A DNA stretch of 64,000 bases from Neurospora crassa OR74A. Its lineage: Eukaryota; Ascomycota; Sordariomycetes; Sordariales; Sordariaceae. The stretch spans positions 1,922,001-1,986,000 of the forward strand of contig NC_026506.1 of assembly GCF_000182925.2 (NCBI RefSeq), read 5' to 3'. Both the position numbers and the translations under genes were made by a program. This document shows positions 48,126 through 59,360 of this stretch, one piece after another. The notes under the pieces are model-generated. The model had not been told where the DNA came from. It was given only the letters and a program-made list of their open reading frames with translations, and ran no database searches. Each line of letters starts with the position of its first letter. The first letter of the stretch is position 1.

Positions 48126-50021
48126 AGACAAGCATAGTGCATTGGGCGTGATTGATTCTTCCTCTTTCTTCCTTATTGCTGTCATTGTCTCGTTTTAAAT
48201 ATTCCCCATGGGCTGGAAGGTTGATGAATTGGTAGGACGCAATGCGTCTTTGGCTTTGTTATTTCTCTCATGTCATTGGGCACTTATTGTCAGATAGAAG
48301 CGCACATGCAATTAATCGTGCGCTCGGAATCTTTTGTCCTTTTGATCTGTTACCCTTCTGCTTTTGATGCTCTCTCATGATGCACCTGAACGATGGAAGG
48401 CACATGATGATGGCAGGAAACCGTCCTAGCTACTCCACCTAAACTTAGTCGTATGTTTAATACTTATTCCTGTCAACAGTACCTGAGCTAGGTCCTTCCG
48501 GCGTCTCTGAAATATGATTGCGCGGCATGGAACCAGGGGAGATTGGACTTGGTGGAAAAACAGGCGCAACGGTGATGACCTCGTCCAAGAGTTTCCAATA
48601 TTGCTTTCTCAGTTGTCGATTTATTCCAAGTTGTCATGGACATTAATATACTGGATGTTGGAAGCTAAGCATGATTTGGGCATTTGTAATCGAGGATACA
48701 CTTTGAATTCTTATGTTTGCTACACCCTGCACGGATTTCGCAGTGCCTTGATGAGATCCCTATAATCACCGTCAACCAATGATTATACAGACATGACCAG
48801 GTGCTAATCTTGAGTCCAATTTCCATATGCAAGATCCGTAGTCGCCCCTGTTCGTCATTTTTTGTCCAACTGGGTCAACACACAGCCCCTACGTACTAGG
48901 GGCCATTATGTCACAGTCCGAGGTGTTGGCTTGCTAAAAGTATTGCGATGCAGGCGTCATACTACGAAGTAGTAAAAACCAATAATCTAAATCTAATCAA
49001 GAAAATGCTTTCATTTGAGTTTCACCAGCAATTTAGGCTGTCAGTATATTAAATGATAGTGCGTGCAGTGTTGTGGTTCTTTTGCAACGACCACCGCGAT
49101 TGTGTAGGAAGACATGACGGGAAGTACCTAGTGTACACTCAGATATCGGCCCCTACAGATGCATACTTCAGAAATTGCATAACCAGATACTACCATCTAA
49201 CTGCATTCGGGAGCGATTACAAATCCCTGTCTCCCACTATACGGTCGCTCTCCCTTCTGCATATATGCCAGTTAACGCATAGCATCCTTGCGGTCTCCCA
49301 CAGCATCTGGACTACATGCACAATCAGGGGACAATAGTACTTACAGAATCGGAGTCAGCTGACATTGGACATGACAGGGCAGGCACTTTTGGCCAGTACC
49401 TGTTTGGGGTACCGCAACGCCTGGAAAGTTGCAGCGCCTCGCTCCCACCTTCAGTTGCCATTTGCCCCGCGTATCTCTTACGGCAACGAGAGACTCCTGC
49501 CCGTCCTCCAACTTCCTGCTCGTTCCAATTCCTCATGGGGTCCGAATTTGGACCCCTTCTCAAACCTAATTTCATATACTAGCGTTACCAAGTCCTTGCC
49601 GCTCATCCTCTGTTATCCTCGTGTCCATATTCCATCCCGTGCGTCGGTCTTTGCATCACGAGGTTCCGGTTGTTTCCATTCCCAGAGAGCAAAGACCTCG
49701 CGTCTGAGATAACAGACGTCATTGTCTCCCTACAACGCCAAGAAACTATGATAACCGTGAGGTGATTAGGACAATAAGGTATTATGCATCAGTCAGCCTC
49801 GTCAGCCTCGTCAGCTTCTCAATCTTCCTTTCGTCGGGGTTTGTAAACCCTGCCGCATGTCGTGGTCGCTTTATGGGAAAAGGTGCTGACAGCTTAGTGA
49901 AGCATTGTTAGGGTTGTCTTGCCACCGGAGAACTACTGGAGACCAGGTACCTGAAAGCGAAGCATCTGATCCACCGCAAGAGGAGCACGCTCACTCAAGC
50001 CATCAACGCCTTCTGCCAAAT
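48126..50021. other. Intergenic, no gene seen
   Basis: 1.9 kb. Includes the 3' end of the CBM48 gene and the 5' side of the RING gene. Two adjacent copies of GTCAGCCTCG occur at about 49794-49813. Nothing else is recognisable; frames up to 115 codons have no domain. Confidence 0.45.
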
Positions 50022-52067
50022 ATGAACTCGACCCTATCAGCCCCGGGCAAGTCCCTTTCCGCTCCTCAAACCTCCAACTTCTCGCAAGCCTCCTCGCAAG
50101 CACCCCCACCTGTGGGCTTTGATTCTGCTCGACGCCAAGGTACAGGTCAAACCCAGGGATCAAGCGCTTCACAATCCGCCCCACGGAGGAATCAGGGCGC
50201 CAGACGGCAACATAGAGACATGAGGCGCCCCGGCGCAATGCGGCAGCAGAGCCGTGTGAATGATGACGAAGACATTCTGGCCGAAATGCGAGCTATGCGG
50301 AATGCTTCGAGCCGTCGCGGACAGACCTCCATTACACATTTGCTGAATTTAAACCCTCCGCCTCGCCCAGCCTACGACAGCACTCACAGCTATTCCTCCC
50401 GCTCTTATCGCCGAAACCCTAGCTATGGCGTTGGTTCCGGCTACCATTCTATGGACAAGGCTCGCTATGTTCACGCCAATTACCGATTCGTCGTGTCACC
50501 CGGTGGCAATTACACGGCGCAAGCCTCAGACGCAGACGAACATCTCGAATGGACCGATATCCTACAGATCATTGCTTCAACAGAGTCGCAACAGACCTCA
50601 TGCCCAATCTGTCTTTCGGAGCCCGTCGCGCCACGCATGGCGAAATGCGGCCACATTTTCTGTCTGCCGTGTCTTATCCGGTTCATGAATACGGTGCCCA
50701 ATGATGACGGCCGCTCACACCCGGAAAAGAAGCAGAATCGATGGAGAAAGTGCCCCATCTGCGATGATACAGTCTATCTAAACGAAGTTCGCCCGGTCAG
50801 GTTCTATGCCGGTCAAGAGAGCGCCCTCCCCCGGCCAGGCGAGGATGTAGTGCTGCGTCTAATGGCGCGCAATGCAAAGAGCACTCTCGCACTACCCAAA
50901 GAAGGCGCTGCAGAGGTACTGCAATCGGGCGATGACATCCCCTGGCACTTTGCCGCCAATGTTCTGGATTATGCAAGGATCATGAAGGGTACTACCGGGT
51001 ATATGGAAGAGCAGTATGACCAAGAAGTGGACGACTTAACCAAGCAGGAGAAAGAAGATGAACTGATGTTCCACGAAGATAACGAATGGACCCAGAAAGC
51101 CATCAGGGCAGTTCATACGGCAAAGGAGAAGTTGAAGGAGCTTGATTCTAGCCAGACAACGGCACTTGCAACATCGGCCGCTGCCGGATCCCAGTCCAGG
51201 AAGCGTGATGAGGACCTTGATTTCTTTTTCTACTCTGCACCTCCGCATCTTTACCTCTCACCCTTGGACATTAGGATTTTAAAGACTCAATTTGGCTCTT
51301 TCTCTGAATTCCCAACCACACTTCTTCCTAGGGTTGAGCATATCTCCACAGGCAACGCCGTCGACGATGTCATGCGGAAACGCGCCAAATACTTGGGTCA
51401 TCTACCCCGAGGATGTCTCATCAGCTTCCTCGAATGCGACTGGACTGACATCGTCACCCCTGAGGTTCTTGAAACCTTTAAGGAGGAGATCGAGCGCCGG
51501 CGTAAGCGGAATAAGGACAAAATTGCTCAGGAGGAGCGTGAGCGTCTGCAGGCAGAGCGTCTGGAAGCCGCTGCTATCCGTGGTGCCAGGCGTCAGGCGG
51601 GCCCGTTAGCAGAGGAAGGGATCATTCGCTATGGTAATGCCGATGCGGATCGGCCCCCAGTGAACATGGACGACTTCATCCCTCTTGGTGCGGAAGCGCC
51701 AAGTACGACACCACCAAATCCAAGGACTGGATTTGGTACCCTATCAGAGATGAGTACCAGCCCGAGTGCACAAAGGACGGTCTGGGGTACGCCGGCTATA
51801 CATGGGGATGAGCCGGAATATATGGTGCCCAGGAACCCGGTTGATGATGGCTGGTTGAAGGATGATGATGTTATAGACAGTCTGAGCACGCAGGATATCG
51901 CTTTCCAGATGGAGGCAATGGGCCTTGAGAATGGTGCTGGTAGCAGCAGTGCTGCCGCTGCCGCTTCCGCGGTGGGCGGTGCTAAGGCCGGCGGTGGCGC
52001 CAAAGGTGGAAAGAAGAAGAAACAGAAGATCACATTGATGAGTACCGGAGGTAGGAGGGGTCTCTAG
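50022..52067 (+). CDS. RING-finger E3 ubiquitin ligase, RNF10/Mag2-like
   Basis: 681 residues from ATG 50022 (MNSTLSAPGK); the frame is open 39 codons further upstream but begins with TTG. A Ser/Gln/Arg-rich disordered N-terminus is followed by RYVHANYRFVV, typical of this family, and a C3HC4 RING at residues 194-247 with all ligands present: Cys194, Cys197, Cys209, His211, Cys214, Cys217, Cys244, Cys247 (CPICLSEP, CGHIFCLPC, KCPIC). Downstream are the conserved DLDFFFYSAPPHLYLSPLDI block, a charged helix of Glu/Arg/Lys (about 510-545), and a Lys-rich tail GGKKKKQKI. Human RNF10 and yeast Mag2 ubiquitinate small-subunit ribosomal proteins on stalled 40S; that role here is inferred from family. 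No intron is needed. Confidence 0.88.
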   Translation: MNSTLSAPGKSLSAPQTSNFSQASSQAPPPVGFDSARRQGTGQTQGSSASQSAPRRNQGARRQHRDMRRPGAMRQQSRVNDDEDILAEMRAMRNASSRRGQTSITHLLNLNPPPRPAYDSTHSYSSRSYRRNPSYGVGSGYHSMDKARYVHANYRFVVSPGGNYTAQASDADEHLEWTDILQIIASTESQQTSCPICLSEPVAPRMAKCGHIFCLPCLIRFMNTVPNDDGRSHPEKKQNRWRKCPICDDTVYLNEVRPVRFYAGQESALPRPGEDVVLRLMARNAKSTLALPKEGAAEVLQSGDDIPWHFAANVLDYARIMKGTTGYMEEQYDQEVDDLTKQEKEDELMFHEDNEWTQKAIRAVHTAKEKLKELDSSQTTALATSAAAGSQSRKRDEDLDFFFYSAPPHLYLSPLDIRILKTQFGSFSEFPTTLLPRVEHISTGNAVDDVMRKRAKYLGHLPRGCLISFLECDWTDIVTPEVLETFKEEIERRRKRNKDKIAQEERERLQAERLEAAAIRGARRQAGPLAEEGIIRYGNADADRPPVNMDDFIPLGAEAPSTTPPNPRTGFGTLSEMSTSPSAQRTVWGTPAIHGDEPEYMVPRNPVDDGWLKDDDVIDSLSTQDIAFQMEAMGLENGAGSSSAAAAASAVGGAKAGGGAKGGKKKKQKITLMSTGGRRGL

Positions 52068-53028
52068 GAACACTGGCCTGGAAAGATTAGCTGATTTTCA
52101 AAAGCCGGGTCATCTCTTTAAACATTTGCGCAACAAGATCATCAAGATATTGGCTTCTGACCTGGGCGTTTGTAGTGTAGTGTCATTGAACGACTTGCTA
52201 GTCTCCGCGATGTATCTGGCTTGTATACATCAATCATGGGGTCTCAAAACGTGTTCTGACAAACAGATACTCCCCGACAAGTCTCGGGAAGGGGGAGGTG
52301 ATCCGGACCAGACTGCAGCACCATGGTGAAGCGGATAATCTGCATAGTCATGGATATGCAGAATCTTGATACTATCTATGTACTTGCTAGTGTGTATTGG
52401 AGTGGTTTGCAGCGTGGTCGTTGTATCAGCCGTTGACGGGCGGCCCGAAAACGGCAACAGCTTCTACATAATGTGGAACAACATGGAACCCTCCGCGACT
52501 CAGTGTCTCTCTTAAGGCGGGTGTCAGCGTAAGATGACCAGGCATTGGGGTCTTGATTGGAGTTGAAGTTCCTGAGCGAAAACCCAGGTGCAGGTCGCCA
52601 ATGGAACCAATTTTCCGAGAAGCCCGATCTCCCATGTAGTCAAGGTACACACCACCTCACCGACTATGGCGCATATCACGTATCAGCAAGTCTATCCGCA
52701 AACTTCTGGATGGTACCTAGGTACAATGAGCGTGCAAGATGCAGCAGCACAGACTCAACCATCAAACTGCGAAGCAAGCAACATCATGACATCATCAGCT
52801 GTGACATCATGCTGCTGTCTTGCGCGTCCATTACGTTCCAAAACAGATCTACCTCTTCTCACCGAACAGCTAAAGCACCTCTCTCAGTTACCTCCACCTG
52901 AGAAATACAAGCCGGACTCAGAAAGCTCCTGCGTACAGCCAAGAAGCAACGACACTCGACCAACACAGCTAGATACGCTTATTCCTCGTACCTATCGATT
53001 CACAATAAACCTGTCACACCAGTCCACC
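52068..53028. other. Intergenic, no gene seen
   Basis: About 1 kb between two plus-strand genes. The region 52560-53028 is open in two frames but without features; it likely includes the promoter and leader of the next gene. Confidence 0.45.
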
Positions 53029-53683
53029 ATGCCGAAGGGTCAGAAGGTAGTTTTCAACTCCTTATTCCATGTTCACGTTCATCTTCGATACACCTGTTGT
53101 GCCTAAACCATCCTCCGTCCGTACAACCCAACTAATGCAGAGTCTTATCCAGGTCACCACCGAAAACGTCCCTCCCAAGCACGAAGGCCCCGGCTCCGTC
53201 CCTCCGGATTCCCTCGCGGCCGAATCGATTCGCTCCGGCGGTGCCTTCGCCCAAGGTAACCCGTCCGCCTCCGCAGGCGGCTCGGCTTCGCAGAACCCAC
53301 GGGCAAAGGCCCCCGGCACCGCCCATCAGAGCCACCCCGAAGCTCAGCAACCGAAGCATGAAAATCCCGAGCAGGGTGCGCCGGCGCCGACCTACATTTT
53401 CCACCATGGCCGTAACCTGCCCGACCCGGCCGGCCCACACGGCAAGAATATCAGGGAGGTCAAGGAAGACGAAATTGACGAAAGTTGGACCGAGCCTGCA
53501 AGCATGCCGGAGCCCGGAAGCAAAGAGGATCCCGGGCGTGCCGCGTTGAAGCGTATGCTGGTCAGCACCGCACCCGAAGTCAAGATGGATACCGGAAAAG
53601 GAAGCCAGGAGGGAGGAGACGTTTTGCCGTTAGAAACGCGCGAGGCGGGATTTGAAGCGCTGGGAGGGGATGCTGAGGCTTGA
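53029..53683 (+). CDS. Small conserved-type fungal protein, disordered, function unknown
   Basis: Preferred model: an 18-nt exon 53029-53046 (MPKGQK, start context CCACCATGCC), a 94-nt intron (GTAGTT...AACTAATGCAG), then exon 53141-53683; 186 residues. Without splicing, ATG at 53135 would give a start MQSLIQVTTENVPPK, and the frame is also open from 53069. The body has VPPKHEGPGSVPPDSLAAES near the N-terminus, the motif FHHGRNLPDPAGPHGKNIRE in the middle and a cluster of acidic residues (EVKEDEIDESW). It is Pro/Gly/Glu-rich with no membrane helix. Proteins of this style are widespread in filamentous ascomycetes without known function. Confidence 0.65.
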
Positions 53684-54373
53684 ACCCAGAACAGCTGAAG
53701 AATGAAGTAAGTGTACGATATGAGGAGGTTGGCAAACGGAAGTCAAAATCAGAATGGTAATGAACGTCTTGACAGTGGGGACAACGGGACAAGATCTATA
53801 GAATGGTAATGAACGCGTTGAACAGTGAGGGACACTTGTCATGTTCAAAGTCAGCGTGATGATAGTCATCCATACATACTGATGTGTTTGGCAGGTTCAG
53901 AAACAAGCATTTGTAGAACGTGAGAACATATCATGTTCATTCAAACATTACATATCATAGTACCTCATTACATATTACCCCAAAGACCGCCAAGCACAAC
54001 CCCCCAACACCCCTCTGTCTCTCCTTCACATTCCCAGCTGCAGTTGACATGAAGTGTCGCAGTGTCTGCGAGACTGGTCCCCCATTCTTAGGGCGAGGTC
54101 GTGTGCAGCACAACTTGCTCTTCGATTACATCCACATTGTGTCCCCAATCCAGCTATCCACACCGCTCGCGGTTTTCGGACACAGATTTACTCCAAAACA
54201 CAACGACACTTGACATCAGCCTTTTCATTTTTCGACGCCCCTCAAAAAACCTTTCCTCTTTTTTTCGCAATTCGAAGAGCAAGACTTTGACCATCAACCG
54301 CTCCCAACTCCCCATATTAAATAAAACGTCAACTGGTTATACAGTCAATCAGTTACCGCTCTGGACCGGCAAC
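53684..54373. other. Convergent spacer, no gene seen
   Basis: Both neighbours end here, one from each strand. It contains two GAATGGTAATGAACG copies at about 53753 and 53801. No terminator signal is obvious. Confidence 0.4.
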
Positions 54374-55011
54374 TTAGAGCACAGCAGCAACGACACCAGC
54401 AAAAGCAGCCAGCAAGCCGCCGGTGCTCACAAGAACCTCACCAGCGGCGTTGCCGGTCGCGGAGGTCGAAGGGGCGGAGGCGGTGTTGCTCGACGCGGCG
54501 CCCGTGGCGGTAGTGATGGCGTCGCCAGTATTCTCGTTGTCGCTGCCGCTGGAAGAGATGGCGGTAGTGGCGGCGGTGGTGGCAGCGGCAGCGGGAGCGG
54601 TGTTCAGGCTGGTGGTGGCGACAGCGACCTTGGTGGTGGAGGACGGGTATTGCTTGTCAAGAGCGCACCAGGTATCACGGTCGCCCATGGCGGATGCTAG
54701 TTACGGGGAGAACGACGTGTTAGTATGATTGAAAATGAAATTACAAAAAGAGAAAGTAATCAGAGGGAGAAACAGGGAAGGGGAGCAGCAGTCTTACCCT
54801 TGCGGGGATCGTTGGGGCAGTTGTTGTAGCAGGCAATGATGTTGGGATACTGCGCGCACTTGCAGCCGTAGTCATCACGGCCGCACAAGGCGAGCCTGCT
54901 GTTCTCGGTGCCGAGGCAGGTCTCGACGATGTAGGCAGCGGCGCAGACGGAGGTGGTTTGGGCCGCGGCAACGGCGAGCATGGCGGCGAAGGGGAGGAGA
55001 GCGGCCTTCAT
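54374..55011 (-). CDS. GPI-anchored Ser/Thr-rich cell-surface protein with Cys-rich (CFEM-like) head
   Basis: Two exons: 55011-54798 and 54696-54374, joined across a 101-nt intron (GTAAGA...CTAG); 178 residues. A signal peptide MKAALLPFAAMLAVAAAQ is followed by a compact Cys-rich head (VCAAAYIVETC, ALCGRDDYGCKCAQYPNIIA, CYNNCPNDPR), then MGDRDTWCALDK. A long Ala/Ser/Thr stretch follows, likely O-glycosylated, and a C-terminal hydrophobic tail (GGLLAAFAGVVAAVL) fits GPI attachment. The same head is known from Aspergillus proteins named GPI-anchored serine-threonine rich protein. Expected location is the plasma membrane or cell wall; molecular function is not established. Confidence 0.85.
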
Positions 55012-57278
55012 TTTGGCGGTTGGGTAGGCTTTGATGAATTAGGTTGCTTGAGGATAAGGACGGAACAACAACGAAGGAAAAAAGACGAGAAGATTAGCAA
55101 TTACTTTCACAATACGGGCAGAAAACTATGAGTGAGAGTAAGTCGGCAAGTAGGTAGGTAAGGGAGGAAGATATGTATTAGGTGGGAAAAGGGATCAGGT
55201 GACCTTGTATATAAGAAGGCCGGTCCGGTAGATATGGATCGATGAGTCTAGACCCAAAAAGAAAAACGATTGGATATTGCTCTTTCCTACTTGGTTTTCT
55301 CTTCCAATGATATCGAAGAGGCAGGAGAGAGCAAAGAGAGACAGCGAGGACGAGAAAAGAGAGTGTGTGAAGGGAGTGGACACGCGGTGTGGGTGTTGTC
55401 AAGGGTAAAGAGTAAGTGGAGACGGAAGAAGAGAAGAGAAAAGAGTGGTTGATGAAAGGTCCGAGAACCTGGGGAATATGGCTATGTAGCGTGCCTACAC
55501 TCGTATGTAGAGCTCCCAATGTAGTAAGTAGTATTCATATGTAGTAGTAGGGGCAGAAAGTTAGTCCGTCTCTACTTATTCGAAATCCTAGTCCCTGTCA
55601 AAGCCATTGTTGACTGACGGACGGTGACCTGTGAGAGTCAAGAGTTCGTTCCGTTCGTTCGTCGTTCGCGAAAACCCCCTGGAGCATGTCAACCACCCCG
55701 GGGTCTGTTTAGCACGGTTATGTAGTGTATCGATGTATAGAGATAATATAGCATGTCAAACCCAAGGCACGCTAGTCCAGGTTGAGCATGACCGAGATGC
55801 AGTCTTGATGCCGCAATTTCATGTCCCGAAACGCCTCTTTAGCCTATTCGTTTCCATGGAGGCCGAGCGTCACAAGGGCCAGTGTTCATTTCACAGCACA
55901 CATTGGGGGGCATGTGGTGAAGTTGGTGAGAGAAAAGAGATCGCCAGCTGGAGTTTGAAGTGTACGCTAAATTCGCGATCCTCGCTCTTCCCCTGCGCTC
56001 CCGCATGTTGGGATCCATGAGGACCCCAGGTCTCTCCACAGTCCTCAGTCTCCCCGCCATGCGGTTCCGCCAGAATGAGAAGACTGTTGCCGGCGCCGTT
56101 TTGAGGAGAGGCTCGGCAATGACTTGACTGATGCGATTGCAGTCACGTAGCAATGAAAAAGTCTAAAGCCTCTGAAAGTTTGTTGCACCATGTAGTGTAA
56201 TTTCCATGTACCCGCCTGGAGTTGAGGAAACTACCTAGGTACTGTAACTCTGTCTGGACGGCATGCATAACTCGAAAACCAAATGAACGGAGGGTGCGTG
56301 CTGATTCGCCAATGGCAGCCCAATCGGCCGCAATGCACCGCTCTCGCAGCGACGGGAACTGAGAATGCAGCCGCCCGGGGTCTGTGTCTGTGGATTTTGT
56401 GGGTTGCCAAGTGGGGGAGACCAAGCACAAAAGTCAGATGAACACAGGAAACCGCTGGGCTTCTTCGAGGGCGCAAACTGACCGACGAGGGCGCAAACTG
56501 AGACGACGGCGGACGGGCCGCCCCCCCCCCCCCCCTGACAGCTGCACCTTTTCTCATCCCCCACGGACATTTGCTTTCATGCATCTAAGCTCCTCCTGTC
56601 GACATTTCGAGAGGTTCAAGTACGCCGCCGACATGTCCATCTCCCGGCGGGTGCAAGGGGGTCAGAAGCCTTGCTTCACATCACACAAAGTGAATTAATC
56701 AAGTTCGCCGTGTCACCCATGCCCAAAACGGTCCGCAGGAGCAAAAGTAAGGGAGCAGCTGGGACAAGATCTCAACTAGGCCGAAGATATAAGAACCAAC
56801 GTTTGGACGACTTCGACAGTCAGGAAGAGCCTCACGTAAACCAGCGATCAGCGATCTGCACTGCACTGCGGTTCGGTTCGCAGCGATCCAAGCAGCTCAT
56901 CCATCCACACGGTGCCTCGGGCGCTTCTCCGCTTTGCTTACGGCAACCTCACATTGTACAGTAGGTAGGGATGTCGCACCTTTCTCCCACCAACACGGCC
57001 TTTGACGGCAGTTGTACATACGACGTTCAGACGGCAAATACGATGTGTAATATGCTTGAAACATCATGTGTAACTTGCTGAATTCGGCGTCACACCCACT
57101 TCCTCTGTTGGCCGCTGCTGCTTGGAGTTACACTAGCCAAAGACCGAGCCATTCCCATGGCCTAAATTATCAACCAGTCACTCTACCATAGCCTTTAACC
57201 GTACAAAGCTTCACTCAACTCATCGTTGCAACCTTGATGACATTCATGCTCCCTATCCTCTTTAAACCCATTGCTGCA
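55012..57278. other. Intergenic, no gene seen
   Basis: 2.3 kb. Contains a pyrimidine-rich stretch upstream of the GPI-protein gene (55200-55450 on the minus strand), probably its promoter and leader, and a 15-C tract at 56521-56535. Frames up to 129 codons lack any domain. Confidence 0.45.
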
Positions 57279-57967
57279 CTAGCTGAGCTCACCGTCGTCA
57301 AACCTCTTACATTTATCAAGTTGATCTGCTGTTCCTCTCCTCAGTTCGAGATCCACGCCTCCGATCCTCAACTCTCTTCCTCGTCTGCTCCACGGCCTAT
57401 ATACCCCCACACCAAGCTCTTCGATAATCTCAATTAAACCTCCAAAGACGCAGGGCAATGATGAGCTCCACGATCTCCTTGATAACGACATCTACAGCAA
57501 AGCTAGCAACGATAGCCATGGCATCCAGCCAGTGAAACTACTCTCCATAGAAGCTTTCCAAGCCGCGATTATACGGCATAGCCTGTCAGCCAACAACTAA
57601 TCAGTTTTCTTTGTAGGAAGCAAGCGGGAAAAGAAACGAAACTAAAAACTCACCCAGCTCCAAAAGCCTAAACCACTGCCACCAACTCGACCAATAAAGG
57701 CGAGCTGACCACCGCGCCGAACACGTGCAACCACTTCCTCGTCTCCGTTACCCTCTTTGCGCTTTCCCCATTCAAGTCGCAGGCTACCAGGGCAACAAAG
57801 ATGTCAGCGACAGTGGAAGCTACGCCTAATGTCACCAGAGCCAGGACGATGCGGTGTCTTGTTTTGGATGAGAGAATTGCCCTTGTTTGTGCTTGGAGGT
57901 GGCGGTGGGACCGTGCTGAGGGTGGCGGTGGTTCAGGGAAGAGATCATTCTGAGATGAGGAAGAGGA
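57279..57967 (-). pseudogene. Decayed voltage-gated proton channel (Hv1-like)
   Basis: Reading the minus strand, the four helices of an Hv1-type voltage-sensor protein appear in order but in broken frames. S1: HRIVLALVTLGVASTVADIF (about 57795-57860). S2: WLHVFGAVVSSPLLVELVAV followed by a TAG (57668-57670) where the family has Trp. An intron-like 57583-57653 (GTGAGT...CAG) follows, but its phase does not match the next exon. S3: FHWLDAMAIVASFAVDVV (57480-57536), directly preceded by another TAG. S4: LIIALRLWR, with Arg-Leu-Trp-Arg, from which residues between IVE and LII seem to be missing. The conserved IIEELGVG coiled-coil start then appears in a different frame (57410-57432). Two stops, at least one frameshift and a small deletion argue against function. 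Known intact relatives conduct protons across fungal membranes. Confidence 0.65.
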
Positions 57968-59360
57968 TCAAGAGGTTCCTCCTCTGTAGGATGTTGCTGC
58001 AAAAGTGCGCAGATACGAGGATTTGGAGAGCCTCGCTCTGTCGTTCTTTCTACGAAAATGGAGATTGGGTTCATTCGGAGCGACGTCAGATGCGTAGGAT
58101 GTGGGTAAGTGTTGAGCGCTTGAGTGCGAAAGAGGGGAGGCATTTAGGGGAAGATGGTGAATGACGCAGGGTTTGTGTCTGAGGAGGCGTGCTGCCTCAC
58201 GAAACACATCACACCAATTTGCTGTAAAATAGAGTGGCGTAAGTATGTGAGATGCGAGACGGCCGTAGGAGGAGCAACAGTTCCATGAGAGTGAGTGGTC
58301 GTTCCAGTGACCTGGAGGAGCAAAGAGGCGAGAACGGCGATGATTAGTGGAAGGGCATGGATCAGACTGAATGTAGTCACAGGCAAGTAAGCACTATCTG
58401 GACTTGAACATCGTCCATACAAAAATGAAGATTCAACAAAAGAAATCCCAATCCCCTGTTTTCCTTGATACAGAAAATCTCGTAAAGTCCCAAAAGTCTA
58501 CGCATGAAAAAGCGGATAGTCTCATGCTCTCAACGGAGCAACATGTGGTCAATCGAATTTTGATTGACTGAAGCACCTCACAGGCAAATCTGATATTTAA
58601 TTTCACCTTGGCATTTGATGGGCCTTGAGCTTACTCGGTATTGCCCCTGGAACTCAAGACGGGACTGAACGTTCATACAAACCACGTTCGGATGACACTA
58701 TGCATCTAGGACCTTAACCCAATCTCGTGTCGTACACTGGAGAAAAGGGGTATCATTATATGCCTCAGTCGGCACCCTCGAGACACCATTGCTTATAGCT
58801 CTCCGCCGTTTGTAACAAACCGCCATATCTTCAATCCCACACACGTCGCCTCCAGCGCTAGATGGAGCGATAAATCCAGGAAGTTCATCCATCTGACTAT
58901 GATACACGAGTCCGAATATGACCTGCAAACATACCCCGAGGCAGTTCCTATGTCATGGAGAGTAAAGGCACCGAGAAATCCCATAAACACAAAACCATGC
59001 TAGCCTATTACCGTGCAAGTCTAACTCCAAAAACATCAATACAAGAGAAAGAAAACCCCAGCTAAAGAGAAAGAGTACACTGGCACATCTTTGATGGTAT
59101 AATGGTGTCCCAACGCCCTAGGTGCAAATCGCTACCTCTCCACGAAAATGATGCCCTTCCCAGCCTAACCTGGATTCCTCCCAGTAAATGCCACAATCCT
59201 CCAGTTACGCTAGCCCTTGACCGCAGAGAAATGCAAATGTGTTGGTTTGAATGTTCCCGGCCGCGATGAAGCCCAGGTTGTACCCCATGCCCATGATGTA
59301 CCTCTGCCGTGAGGCATCTGTCGTCTATCTAGCGAAGAAGGCGTTCCGTCATGTCTGTGT
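57968..59360. other. No supported gene
   Basis: 1.4 kb. The frame directly upstream of the proton-channel relic (minus, 57968-58207) may be its former N-terminal coding part, ending in a TGA before a Ser-rich stretch. Nothing else is recognised. Confidence 0.4.
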
